NCBI RefSeq assembly: GCF_014931375.1
Contig: NZ_CP063117.1
Location: forward strand, 1,054,001-1,118,000
Length of the DNA: 64,000 bases
Direction of reading: 5' to 3'
Source: Haemophilus parainfluenzae
GTDB taxonomy: Bacteria > Pseudomonadota > Gammaproteobacteria > Enterobacterales > Pasteurellaceae
How positions within the stretch are numbered: position 1 is the stretch's first letter; each line of letters begins with the position of its first letter. A program made the position numbers and the translations under genes. Of the stretch, positions 1-12,667 are shown one piece after another. The notes below the pieces were generated by a model, which worked only from the letters and a program-made list of their open reading frames with translations, was not told the DNA's origin and ran no database searches.

Positions 1-865
1 GAATGGTGGTAAGCTTCGGAATCAAATATCGAGCAATTGGCATATCGTCAAAGCCCACAATGGAAAACTGTTTCGGCACTTTGATATTGTTTTCATTTAA
101 AACGGAAATTGCTCCCGCAGCCATCGTGTCATTATAGGCTACAACCGCTGTTAAGTTAGAGTTGTAGCTCAATAAATCAATCATCGCCTTTTCACCGCCT
201 TCAAAATCAGGCGAATTATGCACAATGGCTTGTTCGACAATAGGAAAGTGATGATCTCTTAAAGCGGCCAAATAACCTTCTTTACGTTCGGTTTCATCTA
301 AAATACCATGATTAGATCCAATGTAGGCTATGTGCTTATGACCATAACGAATCAGCATTTCAGTCGCGAGATAGGTACCTTGTCGGTTATCAAGACTGAC
401 GCAACGATTTTCATAACCGGAAATCACACGGTTAATCACAACCATACCCGGTACATTTTCGAGATAATGACGTAATTCTTCGTCAGAAAGGGCTTTGGAA
501 TGAACGACTAAACAACTACAACGCTTGCGTAGCAAGGTATCAATGGCTTCACGCTCTTTTTCTGCATGATGGTATCCAATGCCGATCAAAATCGTTTTTT
601 GATGCTCTTCAGCCACTTTATCGACTGATTTGACCAAGATAGCAAAGAACGGATCCGTTACATCGGTAACCACCACGCCAATGGTATCAGTATTTTGCAC
701 GGCCAAAGCTTGTGCATTTGCATTGGGTTGATAATTTAAGACTTCCATTGCACGTTGTACCGAATAACGGGTTTTTTCACTCACGGATGGAGAGTGATTA
801 ATCACCCGGGAAACAGTAGCAACCGACACGCAAGCTAATTCAGCAACATCTCGAATTGTAGGCAT
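1..865 (-). CDS. LacI/GalR-family transcriptional regulator of the gal region (partial, C-terminus outside window)
   Basis: Reading the minus strand from 865 gives an uninterrupted frame of 288 codons to the window edge. It opens with a LacI-type helix-turn-helix ([20 protein letters not shown]) followed by the periplasmic-binding-protein-like core ([26 protein letters not shown]). This architecture is that of GalR/GalS repressors, which bind galactose and release AAnCGnTT operators. It is divergent from galT, and the space between holds two such operators and a CRP site, so gal control is the natural inference. An in-frame ATG at 883 would add six residues; 865 matches the usual family start. 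About 45 C-terminal residues are missing. GalS or GalR cannot be told apart here. Confidence 0.88.
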   Translation of the reverse strand, partial: MPTIRDVAELACVSVATVSRVINHSPSVSEKTRYSVQRAMEVLNYQPNANAQALAVQNTDTIGVVVTDVTDPFFAILVKSVDKVAEEHQKTILIGIGYHHAEKEREAIDTLLRKRCSCLVVHSKALSDEELRHYLENVPGMVVINRVISGYENRCVSLDNRQGTYLATEMLIRYGHKHIAYIGSNHGILDETERKEGYLAALRDHHFPIVEQAIVHNSPDFEGGEKAMIDLLSYNSNLTAVVAYNDTMAAGAISVLNENNIKVPKQFSIVGFDDMPIARYLIPKLTTI

Positions 866-920
866 AACTGGGCTCTCATTCATTTTTTCATACTAATTAT
901 CATAGTAAATTTGAATAAAA

Positions 921-940
921 TTGAAAGCGGTTACTTTCAA
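921..940. promoter_or_regulatory. LacI-family operator, regulator-proximal
   Basis: TTGAAAG and CTTTCAA are perfect 7-bp arms around CGGTTA, and the centre contains the AAnCGnTT core shared by GalR-type operators. It lies about 55 bp upstream of the regulator start, so it may mediate autoregulation. Assignment is by pattern only. Confidence 0.6.
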
Positions 941-995
941 AAATGCTACATTCGTCACAAAAAAGAGATTGGACTGGTGCCTTATTTCCTGATTT

Positions 996-1011
996 TGTGA
1001 TAATGATCACG
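996..1011. promoter_or_regulatory. CRP binding site upstream of galT
   Basis: TGTGATAATGATCACG matches the TGTGA-N6-TCACA consensus at nine of ten positions. It is centred about 76 bp before the galT start, a plausible activating position for a sugar operon. Confidence 0.7.
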
Positions 1012-1050
1012 GTTTATTTTTTTTAATTTGTTATCTTATGAAGAAAATTT

Positions 1051-2126
<1,076 letters not shown>

Positions 2127-2180
2127 GCAATAATTTCCCTCTTGAGTTAAGAGGGAGTGTGAAAGATAAAGGAAAATAAT

Positions 2181-3335
2181 ATGACTCCAGTCCAAAAATC
2201 CCAACACATTTTTACGCAAAAATATAACAAGCAACCTGAACTGACTGTGTATGCGCCAGGTCGTGTAAACATTATCGGTGAACATACCGACTACAATGAT
2301 GGCTTTGTGATGCCTTGTGCGATCAATTATGGTACAGCCATTGCGGGATCAAAACGTGCTGATCATATTTGGAATGTTTATGCCGCAGATCTTGATCTTG
2401 AGGATACCTTTTCTCTTAATGAAGATTTTCCTCAAAGTGAGCAAAAATGGGCGAATTATGTGCGTGGTGTCGTGAAATTTATTCAGGAACGTTGCCCGCA
2501 ATTTAAACAAGGCGCTGATTTGGTGATTTCCGGAAATGTGCCACATTCTTCTGGTTTAAGCTCTTCCGCCGCCCTTGAAGTGGCGACAGGCAAGTTCTGC
2601 CAACAACTCAGTGATTTACCTTTAACCCATACCGAAATTGCTTTAATTGGTCAAAAAGCTGAAAACAAATTTGTAGGCGCAAATTGCGGGAACATGGATC
2701 AATTAATTTCCGCTTTAGGGCAAAAAGATCATCTCTTAATGATTGATTGCCGTAGCTTAGAAACACAACCAACGCCTGTGCCGAAAGATGTCGCTGTTAT
2801 TATTGTGAACTCAAATGTACCGCATGATTTGGTGACAGGCGAATACAATACACGCCGTTGGCAATGTGAAAAAGCTGCAGAATTCTTTGGCGTAAAAGCG
2901 TTACGTGATGTGTCAGTAGAAGAATTCCAAAAAAGAGAAGCAGAATTGACCGCACTTAATGCTTTAGTGGCCAAACGTGCACGCCATGTGGTGACTGAAA
3001 ACCAACGCGTACTTGATGCGGTTGAAGCATTAAAACATAACGATTTAACAAAATTAGGCGAATTAATGGGGCAATCTCACGAATCCATGCGTGATGATTT
3101 TGAGATTACCGTGCCACAAATCGATTATCTTGTGGAACTTGCTCAATTAGTGATTGGTAAAACCGGTGGCGCGAGAATGACAGGCGGTGGTTTCGGTGGC
3201 TGCATTGTTGCCCTTGCTCCTCATGATAAAGTTGAAGAAGTGCGTAAAATTATTGCTGATAATTATGAAAAACAAACAGGTTTAAAAGAAGATTTCTACG
3301 TTTGCACTGCCTCACAAGGAGTGAGTCTATGCTAG
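2181..3335 (+). CDS. galK: galactokinase
   Basis: GalK phosphorylates galactose at C1 with ATP. The protein has 384 residues and the three GHMP-kinase signatures: the galactokinase signature [15 protein letters not shown] near residue 28, the ATP-binding loop [13 protein letters not shown] near residue 118, and the C-terminal glycine-rich GGGFGGC near 334. AAAGGAAA precedes the ATG. It lies 54 bp after galT and overlaps the start of galM by 7 bp, which indicates one transcript and coupled translation. Confidence 0.97.
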   Translation: MTPVQKSQHIFTQKYNKQPELTVYAPGRVNIIGEHTDYNDGFVMPCAINYGTAIAGSKRADHIWNVYAADLDLEDTFSLNEDFPQSEQKWANYVRGVVKFIQERCPQFKQGADLVISGNVPHSSGLSSSAALEVATGKFCQQLSDLPLTHTEIALIGQKAENKFVGANCGNMDQLISALGQKDHLLMIDCRSLETQPTPVPKDVAVIIVNSNVPHDLVTGEYNTRRWQCEKAAEFFGVKALRDVSVEEFQKREAELTALNALVAKRARHVVTENQRVLDAVEALKHNDLTKLGELMGQSHESMRDDFEITVPQIDYLVELAQLVIGKTGGARMTGGGFGGCIVALAPHDKVEEVRKIIADNYEKQTGLKEDFYVCTASQGVSLC

Positions 3336-4354
3336 AAAAAACGGCGTTCAATGCACCAGATGGACAGCCTTATCAACTTCTTCAACTCACCAATTCAAAT
3401 GGCATGACCGTGCAATTTATGGATTGGGGAGCCACTTGGCTTTCTTGTAAAGTCCCAGTGAATGGTGAGTTGCGAGAAGTTTTACTCGGCTGCAAAGTGG
3501 AAGATTATCCTAATCAAGCTGCTTATTTGGGGGCAAGCGTAGGACGCTATGCGAACCGTATTGCTAACGCCAAATTTGAATTGGGTGAGCGAACAATCCA
3601 GCTGGTTGCGAATCAAGGCAAACATCAATTACATGGTGGTAAAGAAGGTTTTGATAAACGCCGTTGGAAAGTCGAAGAGTGCGGTCAGAATTTTGTGCGT
3701 TTTTCTCTTGTGTCTCCTGATGGTGATCAAGGTTTTGAAGGCAATGTACAAGTTAATGTGCTTTACACGCTGACCGATGAAAATAGCGTAAAAATTGAAT
3801 ACGAAGCCGAAAGTGATAAAGATACCGCGCTGAACTTAACAAACCACGCTTATTTCAATTTAGAAAATGCTGAACAGGGTAGTGATGTGAGAAATCATAC
3901 ATTACGCCTTAATGCGGATTTCTATTTACCGGTTGATGGCGAAGGCATCCCAAATTCACCACTTAAGCATGTGGTGAATACCAGCTTTGATTTTCGTGTG
4001 GCAAAACCCATCGCACAAGATTTCCAACAAGGTGATCAAGTAGTAACAAAAGGTTATGATCATTCCTTTATTGTCAATAAAGCATGGCAAAGGCCTTGCG
4101 TATTATTGACTTCCCCTAATGAAGATTTAAGCCTTGAAGTACTCACATCCCAAGCAGCATTACAGATTTATACGGGAAACTATCTTGCAGGCACCCCAAC
4201 TCGTGAAGGTAGCACTTATCAAGATTTCAGCGGTATAGCCCTTGAAACGCAATGCCTTCCCGATACCCCAAACCACCCAGAATGGCAGAATTATGGTGGT
4301 ATTCAAAAAGCTGGTGAACGCTATTACCAGTGGACAGAGTTTAGGTTTAAATAG
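3329..4354 (+). CDS. galM: aldose 1-epimerase (mutarotase)
   Basis: GalM interconverts beta- and alpha-galactose so that GalK can use the alpha form. The 341-residue product shows the galactose mutarotase fold motifs: [26 protein letters not shown] with the catalytic-region His, NHAYFNL, and the C-terminal [16 protein letters not shown] with the catalytic Glu. I chose the ATG at 3329 because AAGGAG stands nine bases upstream inside the galK end. An earlier frame start would overlap galK further and lacks a ribosome binding site. It is the last gene of the gal operon, followed by a hairpin at 4371. Confidence 0.95.
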   Translation: MLEKTAFNAPDGQPYQLLQLTNSNGMTVQFMDWGATWLSCKVPVNGELREVLLGCKVEDYPNQAAYLGASVGRYANRIANAKFELGERTIQLVANQGKHQLHGGKEGFDKRRWKVEECGQNFVRFSLVSPDGDQGFEGNVQVNVLYTLTDENSVKIEYEAESDKDTALNLTNHAYFNLENAEQGSDVRNHTLRLNADFYLPVDGEGIPNSPLKHVVNTSFDFRVAKPIAQDFQQGDQVVTKGYDHSFIVNKAWQRPCVLLTSPNEDLSLEVLTSQAALQIYTGNYLAGTPTREGSTYQDFSGIALETQCLPDTPNHPEWQNYGGIQKAGERYYQWTEFRFK

Positions 4355-4370
4355 GTAATCCTTGAAAAGG

Positions 4371-4413
4371 AAAGTGCGGTTAAAAACTATTGTGTTTTTA
4401 ACCGCACTTTGTT
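4371..4413. terminator. gal operon terminator made of an inverted uptake-signal pair
   Basis: AAAGTGCGGTTAAAAAC and its complement form a long hairpin followed by a T-rich run. Both arms contain the uptake-signal core. A copy with one mismatch over 39 bp lies at 5251-5289. Confidence 0.85.
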
Positions 4414-4495
4414 TATATGTAATTACACAAAATGTATGAGAAATACATTAATGACATTTAATTCGTAATATTTTACTAGAGGTAAAAAATCACAA

Positions 4496-4909
4496 ATGAA
4501 AAGCACCTTTGAAAAAACGATGCTTAAAATATCTAAAGGAAGTAATGCAGGATTTTTCCCTGTTTATTTTGGATATGTTGATAATGATCGATGCCAAATA
4601 TCCTTTGAATGTTTTGGTATGAAAATTTGTATTGTAGAGGATAATTTTTGGGATTGTTTATCTAGATTAAAAAAACAATATCCTGATATATTGTTACATT
4701 GTAAAGGATATAAACGAAATGCTTATCCATCGCGCATGCTACTACAGATGGGAAAAGCTGTAAAAGTGTATGAATACAAACTTGGTAAACAAGCTACATT
4801 TGAAGATTTAGTTTTTATTTTTTCTCCTGAAGATAGTGAACTGACTTCTTCCGTAGATGAACAAATTGTGTTTTTTAATAAATGGATTAATTCGTTAGAC
4901 AACAAGTAA
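4496..4909 (+). CDS. hypothetical protein (islet gene 1)
   Basis: A 137-residue soluble protein with no signal peptide or membrane segment that I can see. It starts with MKSTFEKTMLKISKG and contains aromatic stretches such as FFPVYFGYVDNDRC. The C-terminus is acidic. I do not recognise the family. Size, low GC and isolation beside a broken neighbour resemble orphan immunity genes, but no motif proves that. It lies between two near-identical uptake-signal hairpins (4371 and 5250), which suggests that the pair was inserted as a unit downstream of galM. Confidence 0.6.
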   Translation: MKSTFEKTMLKISKGSNAGFFPVYFGYVDNDRCQISFECFGMKICIVEDNFWDCLSRLKKQYPDILLHCKGYKRNAYPSRMLLQMGKAVKVYEYKLGKQATFEDLVFIFSPEDSELTSSVDEQIVFFNKWINSLDNK

Positions 4910-4944
4910 AATGTTCTAAGTATTTATCCTATAAGAGGGCAATA

Positions 4945-5191
4945 ATGATAGTTGAATTTGGATATTGTGATTCTTTTGGCAAACTAGCTCCTATCTGTGC
5001 AACTAAGGATTCGTTATTTGATTCTTCTAGATAAATACGATGAAATTGATGATAAAAGCGATCATACAGAGTATTTAATACCTCGTAAGAAACTAACTTA
5101 TCTTTTAGAAAGATGGTTGGCGTTCATACAAAAACCAATACCAGATCCGGACTACGTAGAAATTATCGATTCAGAGGATGCGTATAAATAA
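4945..5191 (+). pseudogene. frameshifted small hypothetical gene (islet gene 2)
   Basis: An ATG at 4945 with AGAGGG upstream opens a frame of 29 codons ending in TAA at 5032. The plus-one frame is open from about 4997 to 5191 and encodes KYDEIDDKSDHTEYLIPRKK and further plausible protein sequence, but lacks its own ribosome binding site. One base gained or lost near 5000-5030 would join the two into a protein of about 80 residues. I therefore read it as one broken gene. The product is unknown. A separate 64-residue gene from GTG 4997 cannot be excluded. Confidence 0.45.
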
Positions 5192-5249
5192 GCATAAGCT
5201 ATAGAAGCTCTTTCTACCTGCAGAAGGAATCATAACAACAGTTAAAATT

Positions 5250-5293
5250 GAAGTGCGGTTAAAAACTATGGTGTTTTTAACCGCACTTTATTT
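5250..5293. terminator. inverted uptake-signal hairpin, near copy of the gal terminator
   Basis: AAGTGCGGTTAAAAAC pairs with its complement about 10 bases later and a T-rich run follows. Bases 5251-5289 differ from 4372-4410 at a single position. Confidence 0.8.
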
Positions 5294-5380
5294 TCAGCCA
5301 TTTAGCTTAAGTTTTTTGCGATTTTTGTCAAAATATGCTACTTTTTACACAGTCAATCCGACAGTAACATATTTAATTTT

Positions 5381-6277
5381 ATGAACGAAGAACATTCGAG
5401 TAATCAAACTGAAACAACTAAAAAATCTTTTTTCCAATCACTTATTGGCCGCTTTTTCCAAGGTGAGCTGAAAAATCGTGAAGAACTCGTGGAAGTGATT
5501 CGCGATTCAGAACAAAACGATTTAATCGATCAAAACACTCGTGAGATGATTGAAGGGGTAATGGAAATCGCCGAGCTTCGTGTGCGCGATATCATGATTC
5601 CACGCTCTCAAATCGTATTTATTGAATCAAATCAAGATCTTGATGCGTGTTTGAACACGATTATTGAATCTGCACATTCACGTTTTCCTGTTATAGCTGA
5701 TGCGGATGATCGTGATAATGTTGCAGGTATTTTGCACGCAAAGGATTTACTCCGATTTTTACGTGAAGATGCGGAAGCCTTTGATCTTTCAGCCTTACTT
5801 CGTCCAGCCATTGTTGTGCCGGAAAGTAAGCGCGTGGATAGAATGTTAAAAGAGTTTCGTTCAGAACGTTTTCATATGGCGATTGTGGTGGATGAGTTTG
5901 GAGCGGTATCTGGTCTTGTCACCATTGAGGACGTATTAGAGCAAATTGTTGGTGATATTGAAGACGAATTTGATGAGGAAGATGTCGCCGATATTCGTCA
6001 GCTTTCTCGTCATACTTATGCGGTGCGTGCGTTAACGGATATTGATGATTTTAATGCGCAATTTAATACGCATTTTGATGATGAAGAAGTGGATACCATT
6101 GGCGGTTTAATCATGCAAGCCTTTGGGTATTTGCCTAAGCGCGGTGAAGAAATCACCTTAGAAAATATTCAATTTAAAGTGACCTCTGCCGATAGCCGCC
6201 GTTTAATTCAGGTACGTGTAACCGTGCCAGATGAGCATTTATCGGATATGGAAGGCGTGGAAGAACAAGCTGAATAA
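5381..6277 (+). CDS. corC: CorC/HlyC-family protein with CBS domains
   Basis: The 298-residue product has the layout of CorC (YbeX): a paired CBS domain (residues about 65-190, with [15 protein letters not shown] and [18 protein letters not shown]) and a CorC_HlyC C-terminal domain (about 205-285, [20 protein letters not shown]). CorC is linked to magnesium and cobalt efflux together with CorA; the exact mechanism is uncertain. It stands just before lnt, the same order as ybeX-lnt in E. coli. There is no clear ribosome binding site before the ATG, but the N-terminus fits the family. Confidence 0.9.
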   Translation: MNEEHSSNQTETTKKSFFQSLIGRFFQGELKNREELVEVIRDSEQNDLIDQNTREMIEGVMEIAELRVRDIMIPRSQIVFIESNQDLDACLNTIIESAHSRFPVIADADDRDNVAGILHAKDLLRFLREDAEAFDLSALLRPAIVVPESKRVDRMLKEFRSERFHMAIVVDEFGAVSGLVTIEDVLEQIVGDIEDEFDEEDVADIRQLSRHTYAVRALTDIDDFNAQFNTHFDDEEVDTIGGLIMQAFGYLPKRGEEITLENIQFKVTSADSRRLIQVRVTVPDEHLSDMEGVEEQAE

Positions 6278-6303
6278 GTTGTTTAGCCTGACTGTATTCT
6301 AAG

Positions 6304-6338
6304 CCCCCTCTTTGCTGAAGAGGGGGAATATTTTTTTA
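6304..6338 (+). terminator. intrinsic terminator after corC
   Basis: CCCCCTCTT pairs with AAGAGGGGG around a 5-base loop, followed by a run of T. It ends 14 bp before lnt, so lnt may depend on read-through or its own promoter. Confidence 0.8.
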
Positions 6339-6351
6339 TAGTATTGATAAA

Positions 6352-7884
6352 ATGAATAAATTAGTCGTTTATCTTATAGCCCTGATTTCTGGCGTAATTG
6401 GCGTATTTGCCTTTTCACCGTTTGATTATTGGGGATTAGCCTATGTATCCTTGGGCGGATTGCTTTTTGTGGCAAAAAATGCCAAAAAATCAACCGCACT
6501 TTTGGCCACTTTTTTGTGGTCGATGGGCTTTTTCTGTTTTGGTGTAAGTTGGTTGAATGTCAGCATTCATCAATTTGGTGGAGCATCCCTTGGCGTGAGT
6601 TATCTCTTGGTGGGCTTGCTTTCTGCCTATCTTGCACTTTATCCAATGCTTTTCACTTATTTCGTGCAGCGTTTTCAGGTGCAAAGTGCGGTCATTTTTG
6701 CTGCGATTTGGACATTGACTGAATTCTTGCGTGGATGGGTGTTTACTGGTTTTCCTTGGTTACAATTTGGTTATACCCAAATCGACAGTCCATTTTTCGG
6801 CATCGCGCCGATCTTTGGTGTCACGGGGCTGACATTCTTTACCGTTTGGGCAAGTGCGGTCATTTTTAATCTTGTTTTTTCACTATCGAAAAAACAATGG
6901 AATTTAGTCAGTGTGAATGCATTGCTATTATTGGTTGTGGGTGGATTAAGTGCTTATGCAGGTAAGGTGAATTTTGTTCAACCCAAAGACGGTAAAGGAC
7001 TAACTGTCACGCTTGCACAAGGTAATATTGAGCAAAATTTAAAATGGGATCCTGAATATCTTTACGCAACGGTGGATATCTATCAAAAACAAATTTTGGC
7101 GCATTTAGGCACGTCTGATTTGATTATTTTACCCGAGTCGGCATTGCCTACCCTTGAAAATGCGATTACGCCATTTTTTGAAGCTTTAGATAAAGTCGCG
7201 AAAGAGAAAAACACGGAAGTGATGATTGGTACCGTATATCGCGATGAGCAAAGTGGTAAATTATTAAATTCGATTGTGACGGCAGGGAATCCTGATTTCC
7301 CTTATGAGTTGACGACAAAAAATCGTTATAGCAAACATCATCTCGTGCCATTTGGTGAGTACGTGCCGTTAGAAAGTTTGTTGCGTCCACTTAATTCTGT
7401 CTTTAATTTGCCAATGTCTGCGTTCCAAAGTGGCGATGCAGTACAGCCGTCATTTATGGCGAAGCAACATGCTTTTGCACCAGCTATTTGTTATGAAATT
7501 ATTTTTGGTGAGCAACTTCGTGAAAATCTGAAAAAAGAAACGGATTATTTGCTGACTATTTCCAATGATGCATGGTTTGGTGATAGCATTGGCCCTTGGC
7601 AGCATTTACAAATGGCTAGAATGCGTGCACTCGAATTAGGTAAACCATTAATTCGTGCAACGAATACAGGGATTTCAGTGTTTATTGATGCAAAAGGCAA
7701 CATTGAAGCGCAAGCGCCTCAATTTGAGGAAACCACACTGACCCATAAAATGGTGCCAACAGAAGGCAAAACGCCTTATGCTGCACTGGGTAATTTACCT
7801 ATTTATGTGTTGTCATTGATTTTTGTGTTATTACGAGGCTTCACGACGTTATTAAAACGCCGCTTGAACCTTTCACAAAAATAG
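6352..7884 (+). CDS. lnt: apolipoprotein N-acyltransferase
   Basis: Lnt adds the third acyl chain to the N-terminal Cys of lipoproteins at the inner membrane. The 510-residue protein has about six hydrophobic segments in its first 200 residues and then a nitrilase-like domain. The catalytic triad can be placed: Glu262 in ILPESALP, Lys328 in YSKHHLVPFGEYVP and Cys380 in PAICYEIIFGE. A final membrane segment lies near residue 490. Several uptake signals lie within the gene. It follows corC as in E. coli. Confidence 0.95.
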   Translation: MNKLVVYLIALISGVIGVFAFSPFDYWGLAYVSLGGLLFVAKNAKKSTALLATFLWSMGFFCFGVSWLNVSIHQFGGASLGVSYLLVGLLSAYLALYPMLFTYFVQRFQVQSAVIFAAIWTLTEFLRGWVFTGFPWLQFGYTQIDSPFFGIAPIFGVTGLTFFTVWASAVIFNLVFSLSKKQWNLVSVNALLLLVVGGLSAYAGKVNFVQPKDGKGLTVTLAQGNIEQNLKWDPEYLYATVDIYQKQILAHLGTSDLIILPESALPTLENAITPFFEALDKVAKEKNTEVMIGTVYRDEQSGKLLNSIVTAGNPDFPYELTTKNRYSKHHLVPFGEYVPLESLLRPLNSVFNLPMSAFQSGDAVQPSFMAKQHAFAPAICYEIIFGEQLRENLKKETDYLLTISNDAWFGDSIGPWQHLQMARMRALELGKPLIRATNTGISVFIDAKGNIEAQAPQFEETTLTHKMVPTEGKTPYAALGNLPIYVLSLIFVLLRGFTTLLKRRLNLSQK

Positions 7885-7956
7885 CAGTCAAAACGACCGC
7901 ACTTTTTTAACGTGAGAGGAAAATAAATTTTCTCTTGTAAAACCAATGAGATTTTA

Positions 7957-8751
7957 ATGAATAAAAATCTAATCGAAGTCAAAAACCTGACCTTTAAACG
8001 AGGTGAGCGTGTGATTTACGATAACCTGAATTTGAAAGTCCAACAGGGCAAGATTACGGCTATTATGGGGCCATCAGGGATCGGGAAAACCACGTTACTG
8101 AAATTAATCGGTGGTCAGTTATATCCTGAACAAGGCGAGATTTTGTTTGATGGACAAGATATTTGTCGTCTTTCAAATCGCGAGCTTTACGAAGTACGTA
8201 AACGCATGGGAATGTTATTCCAATCAGGCGCTTTATTTACGGATATTTCCACGTTTGATAACGTGGCATTTCCGATTCGCGAGCATACCCGTTTGCCGGA
8301 AAGTCTAATTCGTCAAATTGTGTTGATGAAATTAGAAGCGGTGGGCTTACGCGGTGCGGCAGATTTAATGCCTTCGGAGCTTTCTGGTGGGATGGCGCGT
8401 CGTGCCGCATTGGCTCGAGCGATTGCACTTGATCCGGATTTAATTATGTTTGATGAGCCGTTTACAGGGCAAGATCCAATCAGCATGGGCGTGATCGTAA
8501 GCTTAATTAAACGCTTGAATGAAGCATTGAATTTAACTTCTATCGTGGTTTCCCATGATGTTCAGGAAGTATTAAGCATTGCGGATTATGCCTATATTAT
8601 TGCGGATAAACATGTGATAGCCGAAGGAACATCAGAGCAACTGCTCGCGAGCCAAGATCCTCAAGTGGTTCAGTTCTTAAAAGGCGAAGCGGATGGTCCG
8701 GTGAGATTCCATTATCCAGCAAAAGATTATGTGGAGGAATTATTTAAATGA
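7957..8751 (+). CDS. mlaF: phospholipid ABC transporter ATPase MlaF
   Basis: MlaF powers MlaFEDB, which moves phospholipids between inner membrane and periplasmic carrier to keep the outer membrane asymmetric. The 264-residue product has Walker [10 protein letters not shown] (about 40-48), the ABC signature LSGGM in place of the usual LSGGQ, a known feature of this subfamily, Walker B LIMFDEPF, and the switch His in VVSHD. It overlaps mlaE by 4 bp (ATGA), so the two are translationally coupled. Confidence 0.95.
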   Translation: MNKNLIEVKNLTFKRGERVIYDNLNLKVQQGKITAIMGPSGIGKTTLLKLIGGQLYPEQGEILFDGQDICRLSNRELYEVRKRMGMLFQSGALFTDISTFDNVAFPIREHTRLPESLIRQIVLMKLEAVGLRGAADLMPSELSGGMARRAALARAIALDPDLIMFDEPFTGQDPISMGVIVSLIKRLNEALNLTSIVVSHDVQEVLSIADYAYIIADKHVIAEGTSEQLLASQDPQVVQFLKGEADGPVRFHYPAKDYVEELFK

Positions 8752-9533
8752 TCGTTGATATGATTTCTTCACTTGGACGAAGCGTAATTAAATTTTTCCG
8801 TGCATTAGGCCGATCAGGCTTTATGTTGTTTGGTGCGTTAGTCGGTAAACCACAAATTCGTAAGCATTTTCCTTTATTAGTGAAGCAGTTATACGCATTA
8901 GGTGTACAGTCTTTATTAATTATCCTGCTTTCAGGTTTATTTATTGGGATGGTGTTAGGCTTACAAGGCTATGTGGTCTTGGTGGATTTTTCTGCAGAAA
9001 CCAGCCTTGGACAACTTGTGGCGCTGTCTTTATTACGGGAATTAGGCCCAGTAGTGACCGCACTTTTATTTGCGGGGCGTGCAGGTTCAGCGTTAACGGC
9101 TGAAATTGGCTTAATGAAAGCCACAGAACAACTTTCCAGCCTTGAAATGATGGCAGTCGATCCACTACGTCGTGTGATTGCCCCGCGTTTTTGGGCGGGC
9201 GTGATTGCGATGCCAATTCTTGCGATTCTCTTTACCGCGATTGGTATTTGGGGTGGCTCGCTTGTTGGTGTGGATTGGAAAGGTGTAGATGCCGGTAGCT
9301 TCTGGTCAGTGATGCAAAATGCAGTGAGCTGGAGCTATGACATTCTAAACGGATTTATTAAAAGCGTATTTTTCGCCATTGCGGTGGTGTGGATTGCGTT
9401 ATTCAATGGTTATGATTGTATTCCAACATCTGAAGGTATCAGTCAAGCCACAACCAGAACGGTTGTCCACGCATCACTTGTGGTACTTGGGCTCGATTTC
9501 ATCTTAACTGCCATTATGTTTGGGGCAGGCTAA
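8748..9533 (+). CDS. mlaE: phospholipid ABC transporter permease MlaE
   Basis: A 261-residue inner-membrane protein with about five hydrophobic segments and the MlaE-family centre [18 protein letters not shown] followed by [19 protein letters not shown]. It forms the membrane channel of the MlaFEDB complex. Its start overlaps the end of mlaF and it is followed by mlaD after 12 bp. Confidence 0.95.
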   Translation: MIVDMISSLGRSVIKFFRALGRSGFMLFGALVGKPQIRKHFPLLVKQLYALGVQSLLIILLSGLFIGMVLGLQGYVVLVDFSAETSLGQLVALSLLRELGPVVTALLFAGRAGSALTAEIGLMKATEQLSSLEMMAVDPLRRVIAPRFWAGVIAMPILAILFTAIGIWGGSLVGVDWKGVDAGSFWSVMQNAVSWSYDILNGFIKSVFFAIAVVWIALFNGYDCIPTSEGISQATTRTVVHASLVVLGLDFILTAIMFGAG

Positions 9534-9545
9534 AAGGGTATTTTT

Positions 9546-10052
9546 ATGCGACAAACAATTAAATATGAATTTTGGGTAGGGCTATTTTTACTACTCGGTA
9601 TCGCCGCGTTAGTGTTTTTAGGCTTACGTGTAGCAAACGTACAAGGTTTTGGTGAAACAAAATCTTACACGGTGACTGCAACTTTTGACAATATTGGTGG
9701 ACTAAAAGTCCGTGCACCACTTAAACTTGGTGGGGTAGTCATTGGTCGCGTATCTGACATTACGTTAGACGAAAAATCTTACTTACCAAAAGTCAGTATT
9801 GCGATTAATGAAGAATATAAAGAAATTCCGGAAAACAGTTCGTTATCGATCAAAACATCGGGATTATTGGGCGAGCAATATATCGCCTTAACAATGGGTT
9901 TTGATGATGGTGAAACCGCGATGTTAAAAAACGGTAGCCAAATTCAAGACACAAAATCCGCAATGGTATTGGAAGATTTAATCGGCCAGTTCCTTTACGG
10001 TGATAAAAAAGCCGACGGCAATGCTGACAAAGCACAACCTGAAGCCAAATAA
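9546..10052 (+). CDS. mlaD: outer-membrane lipid asymmetry protein MlaD (MCE domain)
   Basis: The 168-residue product has one N-terminal membrane anchor (FWVGLFLLLGIAALVFLGL) and then an MCE domain, with the typical FDNIGGLKVRAPLKLGGVVIG and later SGLLGEQYIAL. MlaD forms a hexameric ring in the periplasm that passes lipid between MlaE and MlaC. Length and position match E. coli mlaD. Confidence 0.95.
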   Translation: MRQTIKYEFWVGLFLLLGIAALVFLGLRVANVQGFGETKSYTVTATFDNIGGLKVRAPLKLGGVVIGRVSDITLDEKSYLPKVSIAINEEYKEIPENSSLSIKTSGLLGEQYIALTMGFDDGETAMLKNGSQIQDTKSAMVLEDLIGQFLYGDKKADGNADKAQPEAK

Positions 10053-10073
10053 TAATCTTTATTTAGGAGATTT

Positions 10074-10721
10074 ATGATGAAATTTACTCAGTTTAAAAAA
10101 TGGTTTAGCGTAATGGCATTTGCAGTGACTGCACTTTTTGTGACTCAAACTGTACGTGCAGAAACGAGCCCTTATGTGTTGATGCAACAAGCATCAGATA
10201 AGTTATTTGCCGATATCAAAAACAATCAGGCAAAAATTAAAAAGGATCCAAACTATTTACGTACTATCGTGCGTAATGATTTATTACCTTACGTGCAAGT
10301 AAACTATGCAGGTTCTTTAGTGTTAGGTTCATACTTTAAATCAACCACACCAGAACAACGTGAAAAATTCTTTAAAGCATTCAGCGATTTTATCGAACAA
10401 GCTTACGCACAAGTGTTAACCGCTTACACCGATCAAAATATTCAAATTGAACCGGCTAAAGAAGTAGGCGACAAAAACCTTGTAAGCATTCGTGTAAACA
10501 TCGTGCAAAATGGTGGACAAGCGCCAATTAAATTAGATTTCAAATGGCGTAAAAACAGTAAAACGGGCGAATGGCAAGCCTATGACATGGTTGCAGAAGG
10601 CGTGAGCATGGTTGTCACCAAACAAAACGAATGGAGCGGTATTTTACGTCAACAAGGTATTGATGCTTTAACAGCTCAAATTCAAAAATCTGCCGCAGCA
10701 CCTGTGACATTGAGCAAATAA
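10074..10721 (+). CDS. mlaC: periplasmic phospholipid-binding protein MlaC
   Basis: The 215-residue product has a signal peptide (KWFSVMAFAVTALFVTQTVRAE, cleavage expected after VRA) and a Tol-Tol/MlaC domain with the sequence LRTIVRNDLLPYVQVNYAGSLVLG. It carries phospholipid between the MlaA lipoprotein complex and MlaFEDB. TAGGAG precedes a double ATG at 10074 and 10077; either could be the start. Confidence 0.94.
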   Translation: MMKFTQFKKWFSVMAFAVTALFVTQTVRAETSPYVLMQQASDKLFADIKNNQAKIKKDPNYLRTIVRNDLLPYVQVNYAGSLVLGSYFKSTTPEQREKFFKAFSDFIEQAYAQVLTAYTDQNIQIEPAKEVGDKNLVSIRVNIVQNGGQAPIKLDFKWRKNSKTGEWQAYDMVAEGVSMVVTKQNEWSGILRQQGIDALTAQIQKSAAAPVTLSK

Positions 10722-10725
10722 GAGA

Positions 10726-11061
10726 ATGACTGCGTTAAAGTGGGATTTAATCCAAAATAATGATAAGATAGCTCTCCAATTATCGGGGGAGCTATCCCGC
10801 AACACGTTGTTACCATTATGGCAGCAACGTGCTTCTTTTTTATCAGAAAAGCTGGCGAATCAAAGTACCATTGAATTTGATTTAACGAATATTAAACGAA
10901 TTGATTCTGCCGGTTTTGCATTATTGTGTGATTTTCTACATGATAGTGAGCAGTTACCAAATAAAAAAGTGCGGTTGATAAATCCGCCAGAACAGTTATT
11001 AACCCTTGCTGATTTAGTGAATTTATCTCATTGGATTGGCACTTTTATTGATCATCATTAA
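10726..11061 (+). CDS. mlaB: STAS-domain protein MlaB
   Basis: A 111-residue STAS-domain protein with the characteristic EFDLTNIKRIDSAGFALLCD, where DSAG is the loop homologous to the phosphorylated loop of anti-sigma antagonists. MlaB binds MlaF and is needed for transporter activity. It starts four bases after the mlaC stop. An uptake signal lies inside the gene. Confidence 0.9.
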   Translation: MTALKWDLIQNNDKIALQLSGELSRNTLLPLWQQRASFLSEKLANQSTIEFDLTNIKRIDSAGFALLCDFLHDSEQLPNKKVRLINPPEQLLTLADLVNLSHWIGTFIDHH

Positions 11062-11074
11062 AACGGAAATCCGA

Positions 11075-12621
<1,547 letters not shown>

Positions 12622-12633
12622 TTAAATCCAGAT

Positions 12634-12667
12634 AAAAAAGAGCGGTCAATATTGACCGCTTTTTCTT
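12634..12667. terminator. bidirectional terminator between murA and the phosphoethanolamine transferase
   Basis: AGCGGTCA and TGACCGCT form a perfect stem with A-rich sequence on one side and T-rich on the other, so it can serve both converging genes. Confidence 0.85.
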
